Both the position numbers and the translations under genes were made by a program. Positions 44,995-56,196 of a stretch of DNA of 64,000 bases are shown here, piece by piece. Positions within the stretch are counted from its first letter, which is position 1; each line of letters begins with the position of its first letter. Source of the DNA: Hypericum androsaemum (lineage: Eukaryota; Streptophyta; Magnoliopsida; Malpighiales; Hypericaceae); assembly GCA_963995505.1 (NCBI GenBank), contig OZ023184.1, forward strand, positions 11,548,308 through 11,612,307, given 5' to 3'. The notes under the pieces are model-generated. The model did not search any database and had not been told where the DNA came from. It saw nothing but the letters and a program-made list of their open reading frames with translations.

Positions 44995-45820
44995 TTGTGG
45001 GATAAAAACTCAAAAGTCTCTAAGGTTTAATATAATATACCGGGTAGTCAACAATTTAATTAATTGGTCCTTGAGTTTTGAGAAACCAAACCATTTAGTC
45101 TCTATGATCAAGTTTAATCTCGAATGACAAATGATAATACCAAAATAACTCTCACTCACTTTAAAATTCCAAAATCACCATAAAACGTACTAATATCCAC
45201 TCCACACTATCAAAATTTACACACCCCATCGAAAAATTAAAAAAAAATTAAGACTACCACACCCACCTCATCCAACCTAATCAATTAACCCTTTTGGATA
45301 ATTCAAATCATGGGATAATCTATGATAGAAAGAATTAGTTTCTTTTGGATACATTTTGTGCTAATTACATGAATTGAATATAATGTAGTTACTTTTCCTA
45401 TAGCTTATGTTTCTTACCCATGATGTTTGTAGAAAAATCGTTTCATGTTGGTTGATAGACATCCGGTTTTATTTCCTTGTCAGATGCAGTTTAAATTGGG
45501 ATGGGGAAGGGTTTTATCATTTTTTTTGGGATTAATCAATTGGGTTGGATGAGATCGTTAGAGATAGACTTAGTTTTTAGGGTCTTTTAATGTGCTGGCT
45601 AAGTTTTTTTTACTGCGAGGTGGGTTAGTATGTTTATGCTGATTTTGGAGTTATAAAATGATGGAGGGTATTTGGTACTCTCAGGTGTCATTTGTGATGA
45701 AAATTGATCAAAGAGACCAACGAGTTCGAGTTCTCAACACTTGGGGACTAATTAACTAAAGACTAGACATCCTAATACAATATATCAAAACTTAGGGATT
45801 TGTGAGGTATTTCTCCTAAT
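44995..45820. mobile_element. TIR element (about 0.8 kb), diverged arms
   Basis: The left arm (ACTCAAAAGTCTCTAAGGTT, then TTAATTAATTGGTCCTTGAG) and the complement of the right arm (CACAAATCCCTAAGTTTTGA, then TTAGTTAATTAGTCCCCAAG) align imperfectly for about 150 bp. No transposase, no clear duplication. Confidence 0.5.
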
Positions 45821-46156
45821 TTTTTGTTTCGCATAATTTTTCATACTTTACGTATAAATTTTGAAAAATTATGCAAAATAAATAAAAATTAACTAATTCG
45901 AATAACCGAAGACAATCTTATAACACTTTAAAAAATTTCAAAAAATAAATGTGCAGTACCACTGATGAGTGAGACTCCGCTAATCACTTTTTTGAAACAT
46001 TTTAAAATTACTATAAGTTAGTGCTCTAAATGAATTTTTTTTATTTCACATACTTTTTTGAGACCTACGTGTAGGTTTGGAAAGTTATGCAAAAAAATGC
46101 ATCGGATACTCCAGCATCAATTATCACTCCTTAAATTTTTTGAAAAAAAAACTGAG
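45821..46156. other. No gene recognised
   Basis: AT-rich spacer without ORFs or repeats of note. Confidence 0.5.
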
Positions 46157-46161
46157 ATGTG

Positions 46162-46613
46162 TGTCACGGAAAAACTCTCCCACGGAAGCTACTCGTGTGG
46201 TACTTCGGCTCTCGCTAGCCAAAGTCAGCCTACTCTCGCCCTCTCTCGACTCTACGCCACTAAGAGGAGAGGAATACACAAGAATGTTAGAGGCTTTGTG
46301 AGAACTCAAGTGTATTACTCACTATGAGATTTTGAGAAATTCCATACAAATGAGGGGAGTGACCCCCTATATATACAACTCTATGGAAGGTCCTAGAAAC
46401 TTTTCCAACTACCACCTACCTAATAATTACAAAGAAGCTCCTAGAATCTAGGATTACAAAGGAAAGACCTACTAGAAGCTCTACACTATTCCATTGAGTA
46501 TTCTAGAATGCCTCGCAACATTCTGTAGAGCAATCTAGAACACTCGTGGTTCTCATTGACTACTTGGGCCCTCAATGGCAGGATTGGGCCTCCTGCAAAA
46601 TTGACCCGTAACA
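46162..46613 (-). mobile_element. Solo LTR (about 452 bp)
   Basis: Plus strand runs TGTCACGG to CCCGTAACA, so the element-sense LTR is TGTTACGGG to CCGTGACA, with the TG...CA ends of an LTR. ATGTG flanks it at 46157-46161, and ATGTG also overlaps the right border (46613-46617), consistent with a 5-bp duplication that has lost one base. No internal domain on either side, so it is the product of LTR recombination. Family not known. Confidence 0.6.
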
Positions 46614-46639
46614 TGTGGGCGTGCCTATTTAGGATAATG

Positions 46640-47600
46640 TGGTAAGTTATTACACATTTTGAAAGTTTTACTAACTTTTTTAATATCTAAAACACAAAAA
46701 ACCCTTGACATATTTTTAATACATTCTAAATCAAATTCTAACTATTCGGTTGATATTTTTTATTCCCAATGACAAAGAGTACACAAAAAAATTAGAGAAA
46801 ACAAATAACATCCTGTAATATTTTGAAATTTTGGAGTCCAATTGGATGGGTTTGGTTATAGGTGTCTCATGATTTAGCCGGTCAGATCTTGCCTCGTCAG
46901 ATCTAGCCTCACCGGAGCTAGGTCTCTCTGGTGCTATGCCTTTCCATAGGTAGGTCTCAAGCCTAGGCCGCCGCTGTCCGTCACTGTGGCGATCCAGAGG
47001 GGTTGGTCACGGTCGGCCACCCCTCCGATTTAATGTTCATATTTATGTATTTTGTAAAGTTTATTTTGCTTTATGTTTGTGTTTTTTTTCATTCAGCTTT
47101 ATGTTTTATTCGAATTCTAGTGTCTATCTTTTCTGGGTTCGTGATTTTTACAATCTTGATTGAATTCGTCCGGCCTAGCTCTGCGAATACGCCTGGGGTG
47201 TACCATCGTAGTTTCATTAGCGAAGTTCGATCCTAGATGTGGCTTTGTATCTCTCAGCTGCTATTTCGATCAGCATTGTTTCGTTGCGACTCTTCTCTTT
47301 CAAGAAGTTATCGGCTCTTGTAGTCGATATCGTAGCCATGTGTTGGAACTGGTCCCTCTATTCCAACTATTCCATCTACTCCTCGACGCCTTTGAGGTTT
47401 ATCTACACTATTTCTCCTCGTGTTTGTAATATGTTTAGCATATCTATTTTTAATTTTCTTGTCTATGTGTTTGCTTTCATCCCATATGATACTACTTCTT
47501 AATGAAGACTTTTAAGCCACATTTTCTCAAAAACAAAAAGGAAAAGAGGCAACAAAAAAGAAGCCAAAACTGGTGAGTCCAGGTACCCGCTATACCCTAG
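46640..47600. other. No gene; possible LINE-like 3' sequence
   Basis: From about 46860 the GC content rises (GTCACTGTGGCGATCC, CTCGACGCCTTTGAGG) and at 47500 the plus strand reads TTAATGAAGACTTTTAAGCC followed by A-rich DNA, like the 3' tail of a plant LINE. The three overlapping short ORFs (47003-47502) have no domain. Confidence 0.3.
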
Positions 47601-47618
47601 AACGGTGTGTAGAATAAT

Positions 47619-48553
47619 CATTGTTTTAGAATATGATCCGAAGATCGACCTGAGATTTCTCCCGTCCTCTGGGTCGATTGGTCAGACTGATCGGACCACC
47701 AATCTAACTAGAGACTTTTTAAACCTTATATATGAAATTTTTTTTTTAATTTTGCCATCTACATTTGTTACATTTCTGTTTCCCAAGCGTCCCCTTCCAT
47801 TTTTCCCTTTTCCATGCGACCGCTTTGCCCTTTCTCATGTACTCCCTCCCCCTCTCTCTGTCTCTCTCACATTAATTACAGGTCACATTTTCTTCTTAGA
47901 CTTCTGCATAGACACCTCTCTCCTCCGCTACCCCTCTCTTCAAGAATCCACTTGCATACATCATCCATCAAACTCCACTTTCGACAAGGGATTTGACCTC
48001 TTAAAAGAAGATCAAAATTTGAATAAAAAGTACGAACCCTGTGGCTTGGTAGGAAGGAGAAGACATCGCGTTGACCATTCAGCTCACAGCAAGGAGCTTT
48101 TATCCTGGATAGAGAGTGGTCGAAGGAATCGAAGAGCCTGGGATCAGAGACGGAGCGGTTGCGGATGATGAAGGACTAGAGGGTCTTGGCGCACTATTGA
48201 AGGGACTGCTCGCCGGAGAAGAGGGGGGAGGCCGCCGCTTCTGCCGTCGAACCACCAGCTCCTGTTGCTGATTGATTCCCTAACACCGCTACTGCTCAGT
48301 CCCCCTTTTTCTGTTTTTGTGTTTATTTAGGCCTTGGGGTTGGGGGAATAAGGAAATTTTTTTGAAAACGGGGAATTAGGATTTGGGAATTGGGTTGGGG
48401 TCGAAGGAATTGTTTTCCTATTTTGCCCCTGGAATCAAAAAATGTTGGGTTGAAAATTCGGTTAAACTGCTCAATCCGATCGAATTTTGGGCAGATCCTA
48501 ACCATCAAATTTAATACGCAAAAGATCCCTCGGGCCAATTTTTTAAAACATTA
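47619..48553. mobile_element. Possible hAT-type element with GC-rich insert
   Basis: The left end CATTGTTTTAGAATATGATC with GGTCGATTGGTCAGACTGATCGG resembles the two hAT MITEs; the right end (CCAATTTTTTAAAACATTA) is a weak complement. Between them a CT-rich stretch and GC-rich segment carry an ORF (47605-48168) of no recognised family. No duplication found, so this is tentative. Confidence 0.35.
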
Positions 48554-49364
48554 AGCCGTAGTTGAAGAACAACTTCTAGGAGCAAATCTCACCCTTAAAG
48601 ATAGACTATTGATAACGTTTTCCCCAACAGCATATTTGGAAAGGCTTAAAAATGAGAAATAATTTTTTTTAAAGTTTTAAAAAATTTAGTCTGTTTGGAA
48701 CTAAATATTTTCGAAAATAAATTTCTATTTTGTTTAAAAGTTCAGATTTAGAATTCCTTTGAAATTAGATCGGATTTATAAGGACTAAATCAGATTTGAT
48801 AGTAAAATATTTATTATATCCTTCATTATATACTAATATAACAAAAAAACCTAATACTTGCAACGCCTGGAGATAAATGACCTAGAGCTCATCTTCCATC
48901 GGCGGCGAGGAGCCATTCTCGATCTCATCCTCCGTCAGCGGCATGGAGGCCTAGAGCTCCTCCTCTCCCTCGTCTCCGTCCTCATCTTCCTCCTCTGCTC
49001 CCTCGCCATCCTCGGCCTCTTCTTCCTGGTAATCTCTCTGCCTCTGACATTATCTGGGTCTGGGTTTTTCTTGGTAATATCAACACTAGCTGTTGTTTCG
49101 TACTCCGATCTGGGTTTCGAATTTTCTTGGTTTACAATATGAGTTTTTGCCATACTATATCTTATTTCTTGATTTACGATCTGGGTATGGTATAGCATCT
49201 GAGTTTTTTCTTTTCCATCTAAGTGTTGATGACCTGCTATTAAGCTCTTGGTTTTTAACAAAAAAAATTTTGGTTTTGATTTTTTGTGTAACGATCTGGG
49301 TTTTGATTTTTAGCCAGCAGTGTTGCCGAAATCTGGTCTATCTAGTTTGTTGCCAGTTTCATTA

Positions 49365-50217
49365 TGTTGGATTTGTGAATGAAGGCCCAAAAGCCCAAAG
49401 GCCCAAAAGGGAGATGGAAGATTGCAATCCCACATTGAATAGAGCAAGAAGGATTTCCTTGTTTATAAGGAATTCCCCTCTTTGCCTCTCAACTTGATTG
49501 ACTTCCTAAAAGGCTGACCCACCGCTAGCTGCCTGCGAGGACGGTGCGAAGTACCGTCTGAGCACGAGCACGAGCACGAGCACGCACTTGCGCACGCGCA
49601 CGTGCGCATAGCGTATTGGACGCAGGTCACAATGGGCGCTTTGTGGCGCACTTGGCACTTCACACGTGCAGGAGACTTCCAGAAGGCCGAAGGGCTGCGA
49701 GATCCATCGCGAAAGGGCGCCAGAACAACCTGGGCACGCCTGGATGGATCCAGAAGCCACCGAAGGGCGACGAGCGCAGCCTGGCGCGCCTGGAAGGATC
49801 CAGAAGCCACCGAAGGGCCACGAGCGCAGCCAGTCAGCCTGCTGGCCGAGCGGACGCATCCCTTCGCGGTGGGTTCCTCCCTGCCTCCTCCAGCCTATAA
49901 ATAGGCCTGCCCCCTTGCCATAAATCTCATCCCAGCAGCATTTGCATCTCCGAGCATTGTTGTCTTCTCCTCTCCCCTCGTTCTTCACTTACAAGAGTCC
50001 AAAAGTTCTTGGTATATAAGGGTTCGCCCGAAAGTTTTGAGATACGTGTGCAACAGTCTTGGAAATGCCCTAAACAGTCGTTGTATCTTGGGGACGATTG
50101 CCGAAGCTCGTGCCGCACTGAAATATACGGGGCAATCTCGTCTTACGAAGAAAGTGTCCAACACTTGCCTCGACTGCCAAAGATCCTAATCAAGTACACC
50201 ACACCTCCGAAATAACA
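49365..50217 (+). repeat. 5' LTR of the copia element (853 bp)
   Basis: Starts TGTTGGATTTG and ends CCGAAATAACA (TGTT...AACA). It contains a GAGCAC microsatellite at 49560-49583, direct repeats of CAGAAGCCACCGAAGGGC (49750 and 49801), a TATA box CCTATAAATAGG near 49902, and GC-rich U3. Several overlapping ORFs on both strands (49463-49988) are artefacts of the GC-rich sequence. Confidence 0.9.
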
Positions 50218-50246
50218 ATCGTAAGACGAGATCGTGTTACTTGAAG

Positions 50247-53024
50247 ATGGCATCAACAAGCTCAGCACCAGCAGTCCCGGGAACTGTCCACGCCGAAAGA
50301 CTGTCCAAGTTCAACGGTACCGAATTCAAGAGGTGGCAACAGAAGATGTTGTTCTACCTGACGACGCTCAACCTGGTCCAATTCTTGAAGGAAGAGGCTC
50401 CAAAGGTGGCAGAAAATGAGGTAGATCAACAGAAGATCAACGCACTTGATGTATGGAGTCACAGCGACTTCTTATGCCGGAACTACGTCCTGAATGGACT
50501 AGACGACACGCTCTACAATGTCTACGTGAAAGCTAAGACTGCTAAGGAGCTGTGGAGTTCACTCGAGAAGAAGTACAAAACGGAGGATGCCGGGACGAAG
50601 AAATTCATCGTCGGACGATTCCTCGACTTCAAGATGGTGGACTCCAAGAAGGTCTTCGACCAAGTGCAGGAGTTGCAGCTGATCCTTCACGAGATCCAAG
50701 CCGAAGGGATGCAACTCAGCGAGTCCTTCCAAGTAGCTGCGATGATCGAGAAGCTCCCCCCGCTCTGGAAGGACTTCAAGAGCTACCTCAAGCACAAGAG
50801 GAAGGACATGGTCCTAGAAGACCTGATCGTGAGACTTAGGATCGAGGAAGACAACCGAAAGTCCAAAGTCAAGCAAGGCAAGGCCAACTCCGAGACCACC
50901 GTGCACCTCACCGAGGGAAAAGGTAGCAAGAAGAGAAAGAAGTCCGGGGATAAGCAGGAGAAGTAAGAGCCTAAGAAGAAAAAGAAGATTAAGGGCGACT
51001 GGTACAACTGCGGCAAACCCGGACACATGGCTAAGGACTGTCGCCAGCCGAAGAAGGACGACCAAGGAAAGGTTAACCTGGCTGAAGACTTGTCCCAGAT
51101 GGATCTGTCAGCCATGGTGTTTGAAGCCAACCTGGTGGACAATCCGAGAGAGTGGTTCGTGGACACAGAAGCTACCCGCCACGTCTGCTCGGACAAGGAG
51201 ATGTTCTCGAACTATATTTCGATCACCGGTCGAAAGCTGTTTATGGGAAACTCTGCAACGTCCAAGATCGTCGGTCTGAGGAAGGTGGTCCTGAAGCTGA
51301 CCTCAGGAAAGGAGCTGACCCTCAAGGATATGCTATATATCCCAGAAATCCGCAAGAACTTAGTCTCTGGCTCACTGTTAAGCAAAGCCGGTCTTAAGCT
51401 TGTATTTGAGGCTGATAAGTTTATACTGACCAAAGCGGTTCAATTCATAGGAAAGAGTTATCTAGAGAGGGGGCTATTTAAGATGAATGTAATAACTGTA
51501 TATCGCACCTTTAACGGTGAAAATATAGTTAACGCTTCTTCTTACTTGGCCGAGTGTTCTAATTTATGGCATGGTAGATTAGGACACGTAAATTTAAACT
51601 CGCTAAGAAAGTTAGTAAGTTTAGATTTATTACCGAATCTAGAGTTTCAACCCATCTGATAAATGTGAAGTATGTGTGGAGGCTAAAATGACCAAAGCAC
51701 CTTTCCATTCGGTGGAAAGAAGTACTACGCCTTTAGAGTTAATTCATACGGACACTTGCGATATGAAACACGTGCAAACTAAATGCGGGAAGAAATACTT
51801 CATCACGTTTATCGATGATTGCACGAGATACTGTTACGTATATCTCCTAAAGGGCAAAGACGAAGCTCTTGATGCCTTTAAGAGATATAAGAATGAGGTT
51901 GAAAATCAACTCAGCGTAAAAATCAAAATGATTCGAAGTGATCGAGGAGGAGAATATGTAGCTTCGTTTGAGGAACTCTGTCAAGAACATGGCATTATTC
52001 ATCAGACGACTGCTCCATACTCACCTCAATCAAATGGCGTAGCTGAACGCAAAAATCGAACTCTTAAGGAAATGATGAACGCTATGTTGATTAGCTCGGG
52101 CTTACCCTAGAACATGTGGGGGGAAGCTGTGCTCTCAGCTAACCACATTCTAAACAAATTGCCACACAAGAAAAGGGATAAAACTCCATATGAACTATGG
52201 AAAGGAAGGACGCCTTCCTACGGTTACCTTAAAGTGTGGGGGTGCCTAGCAAAGGTCGAAGTACCTAAGCCTAAGTAGGTGAGAATAGGACCCAAGTCCA
52301 TTGATTGCATCTTTATCGGATATGCGCAAAATAGTAGTGCTTATCAATTCTTGGTGCATAAATCTGAAAACCCTGCGATAAACACGAGAATGGTCATAGA
52401 ATCAAGGAACGCAATATTTTTTGAAGATAACTTTCCTAATAAGGAAAGAAAGGAAGCAAGTCCGAAGAAAAGGGCTCACGAGACTACGCAAGGGTCAAAT
52501 CAGAAAGATGATGAACCTAGACGTAGTAAACGGACGAAGGTAACCAAATCTTTCGGTCCAGATTATCTAACCTATGCGTTAGAAAATGAACCCAGGACAA
52601 TCCAAGAGGCATTGTCCAGTCCAGATGCTCCTCTCTGGAAGGAAGCTATCAATAGTGAGATAGAATCCATTATGCAAAACCACACGTGGGAAATCGTGGA
52701 TCTCCCACCGGGCTGCAAACCTTTGGGATGCAGGTAGATCCTAAAAAGGAAATACAAAGCTGATGGATCAATCGACAAGTACAAAGCTCGATTGGTAGCT
52801 AAGGTGTTCAAACAGAAGGAGGGATATGATTTCTTTGACACGTATTCACCGGTCACAAGAATCACATCAATTAGAGTACTCATAGCTATTGCAGCACTCT
52901 ATAACCTCGAGATCCACCAAATGGACGTAAAAATAGCTTTCCTAAATGGAGAACTGGAAGAGGAGATATACATGGAGCAACCTGAAGGGTTTATGGCTCC
53001 CGGTCAAGAGCATAAAGTGTGTCG

Positions 53025-53028
<4 letters not shown>
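50247..53028 (+). pseudogene. Copia gag-pol, broken
   Basis: Gag starts at ATG 50247: UBN2-type copia Gag ([17 protein letters not shown], to about 50960) ending in TAA at 50964. The zinc knuckle (about 51000-51044) reads [14 protein letters not shown], so its first Cys is Trp. Protease active site is [12 protein letters not shown] (51150) with Glu in place of the usual Gly. GAG-pre-integrase ([10 protein letters not shown]) near 51570; a frameshift near 51650; integrase with Asp in LIHTDTCD, Asp in IRSDRGGEY and Glu in [10 protein letters not shown] (51676-52110); TAG at 52108, TAG at 52276 and TAG at 52735; RT start (SPVTRITSIRVLIAIAA, QMDVKIAFLNGELEEE) and then the deletion after EHKVC. 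The catalytic YVDD box is gone. No product is expected. Confidence 0.85.
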
Positions 53029-53063
<35 letters not shown>

Positions 53064-53603
53064 CGCTCGCACACGCTCACATGCGTGTGCGTATGGTGCA
53101 TTGGACGCACGTCGTAATGGGCACTTTGTGGCGCACTTGGCACTTCGCACGTGCGCACTTCGCAGCCTGGCGCGCCTGGAAGGATCCAGAAGCCATCGAA
53201 GGGCCACGAGCGCAGCTAGTCAGCCTGCTGGCCGAGCGGACGCGTCCCTTCGGGGTGGCTGCCTCACTGCCTCCTCCAGCCTATAAATAGGCCTGCCCCC
53301 TTGCCATAAATCTCATCCCAGCAGCATTTGCATCTCTGAGTATTGTTGTCTTCTCCTCTCCCCCCGTTCTTCACTTACAAGAGTCCGAAAGTTTTTGGTA
53401 TATAAGGGTTCGCCCGAAAGTTTTGAGATACGTGTGCAACGGTCTTGGAAATGCCCTAAACAGTCGTTGTATCTTGGGGACGATTGCCGAAGCCCGTACC
53501 GCACTAAAATATACGGGGCAATCTCGTCTTACGGAGAAAGTGTCCAACACTTGCCTCGACTGCCAAAGATCCTAATCAAGTACACCACACCTCCGAAACA
53601 ACA
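53029..53603 (+). repeat. 3' LTR of the copia element, 5'-truncated
   Basis: Matches the 5' LTR from its GAGCAC microsatellite to the end (CCGAAACAACA). The first roughly 195 bp of LTR are missing and a further block (around the CAGAAGGCCGAAGGGCTG region) is absent. The junction with pol lies exactly at the GAGCAC run. Confidence 0.85.
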
Positions 53604-53608
53604 CTTTA

Positions 53609-54355
53609 TGGTATATCATCCAGGTTTTGGTCATTGTAAGTTAACTGCATCAGACTCATTTTGTTGTCGTTTGGTTCTTTTAGCAGTCTGTTGGTCCGAG
53701 CCATTATCATGCTGGGTTCGCTGATTGGCAGTTACTTTTGTCGAAAGTACTCGGTTGCTAGAGCTAAAGTGTCATTGCGACTAATTTGGTTCGAGCACAA
53801 TCAGACCACGATGTAATTGTAGCTGCTACAGCCGGATAGGTGTATTTCTATTCCCCTCTTTCAGGACTTAATCCAACCGAAAGCAATAACAACCAAAAGC
53901 CCAAAACGATGCAGGGTGGCTGCCCACTGAATATTTGTACAACATAGTACCTTCGATGATGGTTTTATGGTTTTTCCTCGTGGCCCTTTTTGATTGTTTC
54001 ATATAGAGATGAACTGGGTTCTCTTCATTTGCGGGTTTGAGTTGGTTTTTTGGCCTTGTTGTTCCTTTTTTCTTCTCAATGGTTGCATGCATTTTCTTCT
54101 GTGTATATGGTACAGTTGCTCTAGGATCCATCCTTGCTTGATGGTTGAAAGAGTTAAAAATTTACATATTCTGTGTATATGGTACTGTTTGGCAGCAGTT
54201 GTCATTTTAGTTGTGAATTATGGCAGTGAAGATATTAGAGATGGTTTGTTCTGTTGCAAGTTAGTTTAGATTGGCTTTTCTATCTCACATTAGATTACTT
54301 GCTAGTTATAAGGGTATTTATGTAAAGTAATAAATAAATTCTCAAAATTTAAATT
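53609..54355. other. Interior of the Harbinger derivative, no gene
   Basis: Continuation of the sequence interrupted at 49364. ORFs at 53868-54269 on both strands carry no domain. Confidence 0.5.
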
Positions 54356-54740
54356 ATGGTTCCAAACAAGAAAATAAGAAATGAATTCATTTCTATTACT
54401 ATTAAAAATTGGAAATAGAATTCTTTTCTGTACGGAATTCTTTCCAAACAGGCTGCAAAAGATGGCAAAAATGTAAATTGCTGTTAGGGGACTGAAATTG
54501 AAATTTTGGGACCAAAATTGTATTGGAAATTTATCTTTTGGGGCACATGTATAATTTTTTGAAAGATATTTAGACCTAACAAATCCACTGTAAATATTCA
54601 ATTTGTAACTAGGACGGGGTTGACTACTCTTTGAGAAACTTGGACGTAGAGTGAGCATTCAGATAATTCGAATCTGAATTATTCGAATTTCTTATTATCC
54701 GAAAGTCAATACAAAGCAAATGGTTTCCTATGAGATTTGG

Positions 54741-55553
54741 TGATGTGAGCAAGCCTAAGGATGCACCTACTATCAAGCTTGTAGACTCGCAGCAAGTTCA
54801 AGTTCCAATTGGGCCAATGACAAGAGCAAGAGCTAGGAAGTTGCAATCTGACTTCAATGGACTAATGCAAGAAGTTTGGGCTCAAGCAAGTGCGTGGAGG
54901 ACCAAGGACGTCCAAGAAGTCCAAGGGAGGCCCATGCACGTTTTGGAAGCTAAATGGGAAGTTTGAGATGCACGCAATCTCCTGGATGCATGCGCACGTG
55001 AATTTCAAGCTTATCTTCCCTAAATTTTAGGAATTGCATCTACTATGTTTTAGGACGTGATATTTACTAGATAGTCTATTAGTTATCTATGTTTAGATTG
55101 TTTTCCTACTTAGTTGAATATTTCGGCCAGAATCCCTTTAAATTAGGAAGGAGAGTTTTGGCCAGCCTTGAACTCCTTATTTGGAGTTAGTTTTTGTTTA
55201 GGAAATTGTAAGACTTATGGAGCCTATATAAAGAGGCATCCTCATTCAATAAAGGGAAAAAAACAATTCGGAGAATTACTTAGCATTGGCTAATTGTGAG
55301 TTTAGATACTCGTTTGTTCTTGCTTAGGCTGGTGAGTCGTCTTGGCTAGAATTTATCTTTCACTTATCAAGCGGATCATCCATCCCCGCTCGTGGCGTGA
55401 TACGACCTTAGGTCAAGGTTCAGAAGCTCTTGCTGCGGGTTAAGGTCCAATTTCGCGCCTTAGTTCTTGTGAGTTCTTGTGAGTTGTGATCTGTTCCATT
55501 CTGAAGTAACAAACGGTCCGAGTTGTGAGTCTTTTCCGCGGAGATTCATATCA
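54741..55553 (+). repeat. 5' LTR of the gypsy element (813 bp)
   Basis: Contains the copy of the Pol C-terminal coding sequence (open frame to 54966), a TATA box CCTATATAAAGAGG near 55221 and AATAAAG near 55248. Differs from the 3' LTR by three transitions (for example CACGTTTT/CACATTTT and TTCCGCGG/TTCTGCGG) and two 10-bp indels, one in each LTR. Confidence 0.95.
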
Positions 55554-55555
55554 TT

Positions 55556-55567
55556 TGGTATCAGAGC
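55556..55567 (+). promoter_or_regulatory. Primer-binding site of the gypsy element
   Basis: TGGTATCAGAGC, complementary to the 3' end of plant initiator tRNA-Met, two bases after the 5' LTR. Confidence 0.93.
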
Positions 55568-55691
55568 TTAGCTTGTTACTTTAGTTCATTATCCTTGTTA
55601 TTCTTGTTCTTTTTTTTTTGGGGTTCGTTTTGTTGCTTGCTAATCCGTGAGGTTCTTCGCTGTTCGAGAGAAAAGAGAGGAAAACAAACGA

Positions 55692-55775
55692 GTGAAGCAA
55701 AAACAGAAAAGAAAAGAAAAGAAAAGAAAAGAAAAGAAAAGGAAAGAAAAGAAAAAGAAAAGAAAAAAAAAGAGA
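55692..55775 (+). repeat. GAAAA microsatellite in the gypsy leader
   Basis: Purine-rich run of AAAAG/GAAAA units within the roughly 630-nt leader between PBS and the Gag ATG. ORFs across it on both strands are low-complexity. Confidence 0.9.
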
Positions 55776-56196
55776 GGAAACAAAACAGGAAGAAGTTAGT
55801 CCTAAGTTGGCCCGCACGACTAATTTGGAAGCCGCAAGCTAAAGAGGAAGCAAAATCAAAAAGGAAGCTAGCAAACTAAAGAAGGCGCAGCAGCTGATCA
55901 AGAAAAGGGACAAGCAAGACTAAAAAGCAAAGAAAGGCCAAAAGAGGAACTTTAACATTCTGTTTGTTAAAGCGTGAAGCTCAAGCAAAGGCTGTTCTAG
56001 CTTTAGTAAGAACATACAAGTATCACGAGAGGAAAAAGGCATGAGTGTGCGAGTACCTTAGAGAGAAAAGCCAAATATTTGAGTGCAAACACGAGTGAAC
56101 TTGAGTGCACCTTACATTGAGAGTATACACGTAAGGGAGTGAGCTTGTGAGGCCATAATTGTTTTTTATTACTAACCAATTTTTCTTGTAGCAAAC

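Larger units (their letters stand above)
49365..53603 (+). mobile_element. Ty1/copia retrotransposon, mutated and 3'-deleted
   Basis: A full 5' LTR (49365-50217) and a partial 3' LTR (about 53029-53603) bound a copia-order Gag-PR-IN-RT region. Flanks are CATTA (49360-49364) and CTTTA (53604-53608), 4 of 5 matching. The end of RT, all of RNase H, the polypurine tract and the first part of the 3' LTR are missing. No tRNA-Met-type PBS follows the 5' LTR. At least five stops or frameshifts interrupt the coding region. Confidence 0.9.
48630..54455 (+). mobile_element. Deleted PIF/Harbinger derivative, hosting a copia insertion
   Basis: Left end CAGCATATTTGGAAAGGC and right end TTTCCAAACAGGCTG match the ends of the 23543-28185 Harbinger element, in reverse orientation, and similarity extends over 150 bp or more at both ends. 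CAA flanks it at 48627-48629 and 54456-54458. Without the copia insertion (49365-53603) it is only about 1.6 kb and keeps neither the Myb-like nor the transposase ORF. It contains GC-rich sequence at 48880-49030 with chance ORFs and the Harbinger tandem-repeat motif GATCTGGGTTT. Confidence 0.85.

Noticed and set aside
47605..48168. 187-codon ORF as a gene
   Set aside because: It begins inside a transposon end, crosses a T-run and CT-rich DNA, and shows no domain; kept only as interior of a possible hAT element.
49463..49988. Up to 160-codon ORFs on both strands
   Set aside because: They lie in the GC-rich copia LTR, overlap in several frames and include microsatellite runs.
52946..53290. 114-codon ORF with His-Glu repeats
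   Set aside because: Translation of the GAGCAC microsatellite at the copia deletion junction.
54730..54966. Separate 78-codon gene
   Set aside because: It is the 5' LTR copy of the Gag-Pol C-terminal coding sequence.
55581..55879. Lys/Glu-rich and Phe/Ser-rich ORFs on opposite strands
   Set aside because: Products of the GAAAA microsatellite in the gypsy leader.
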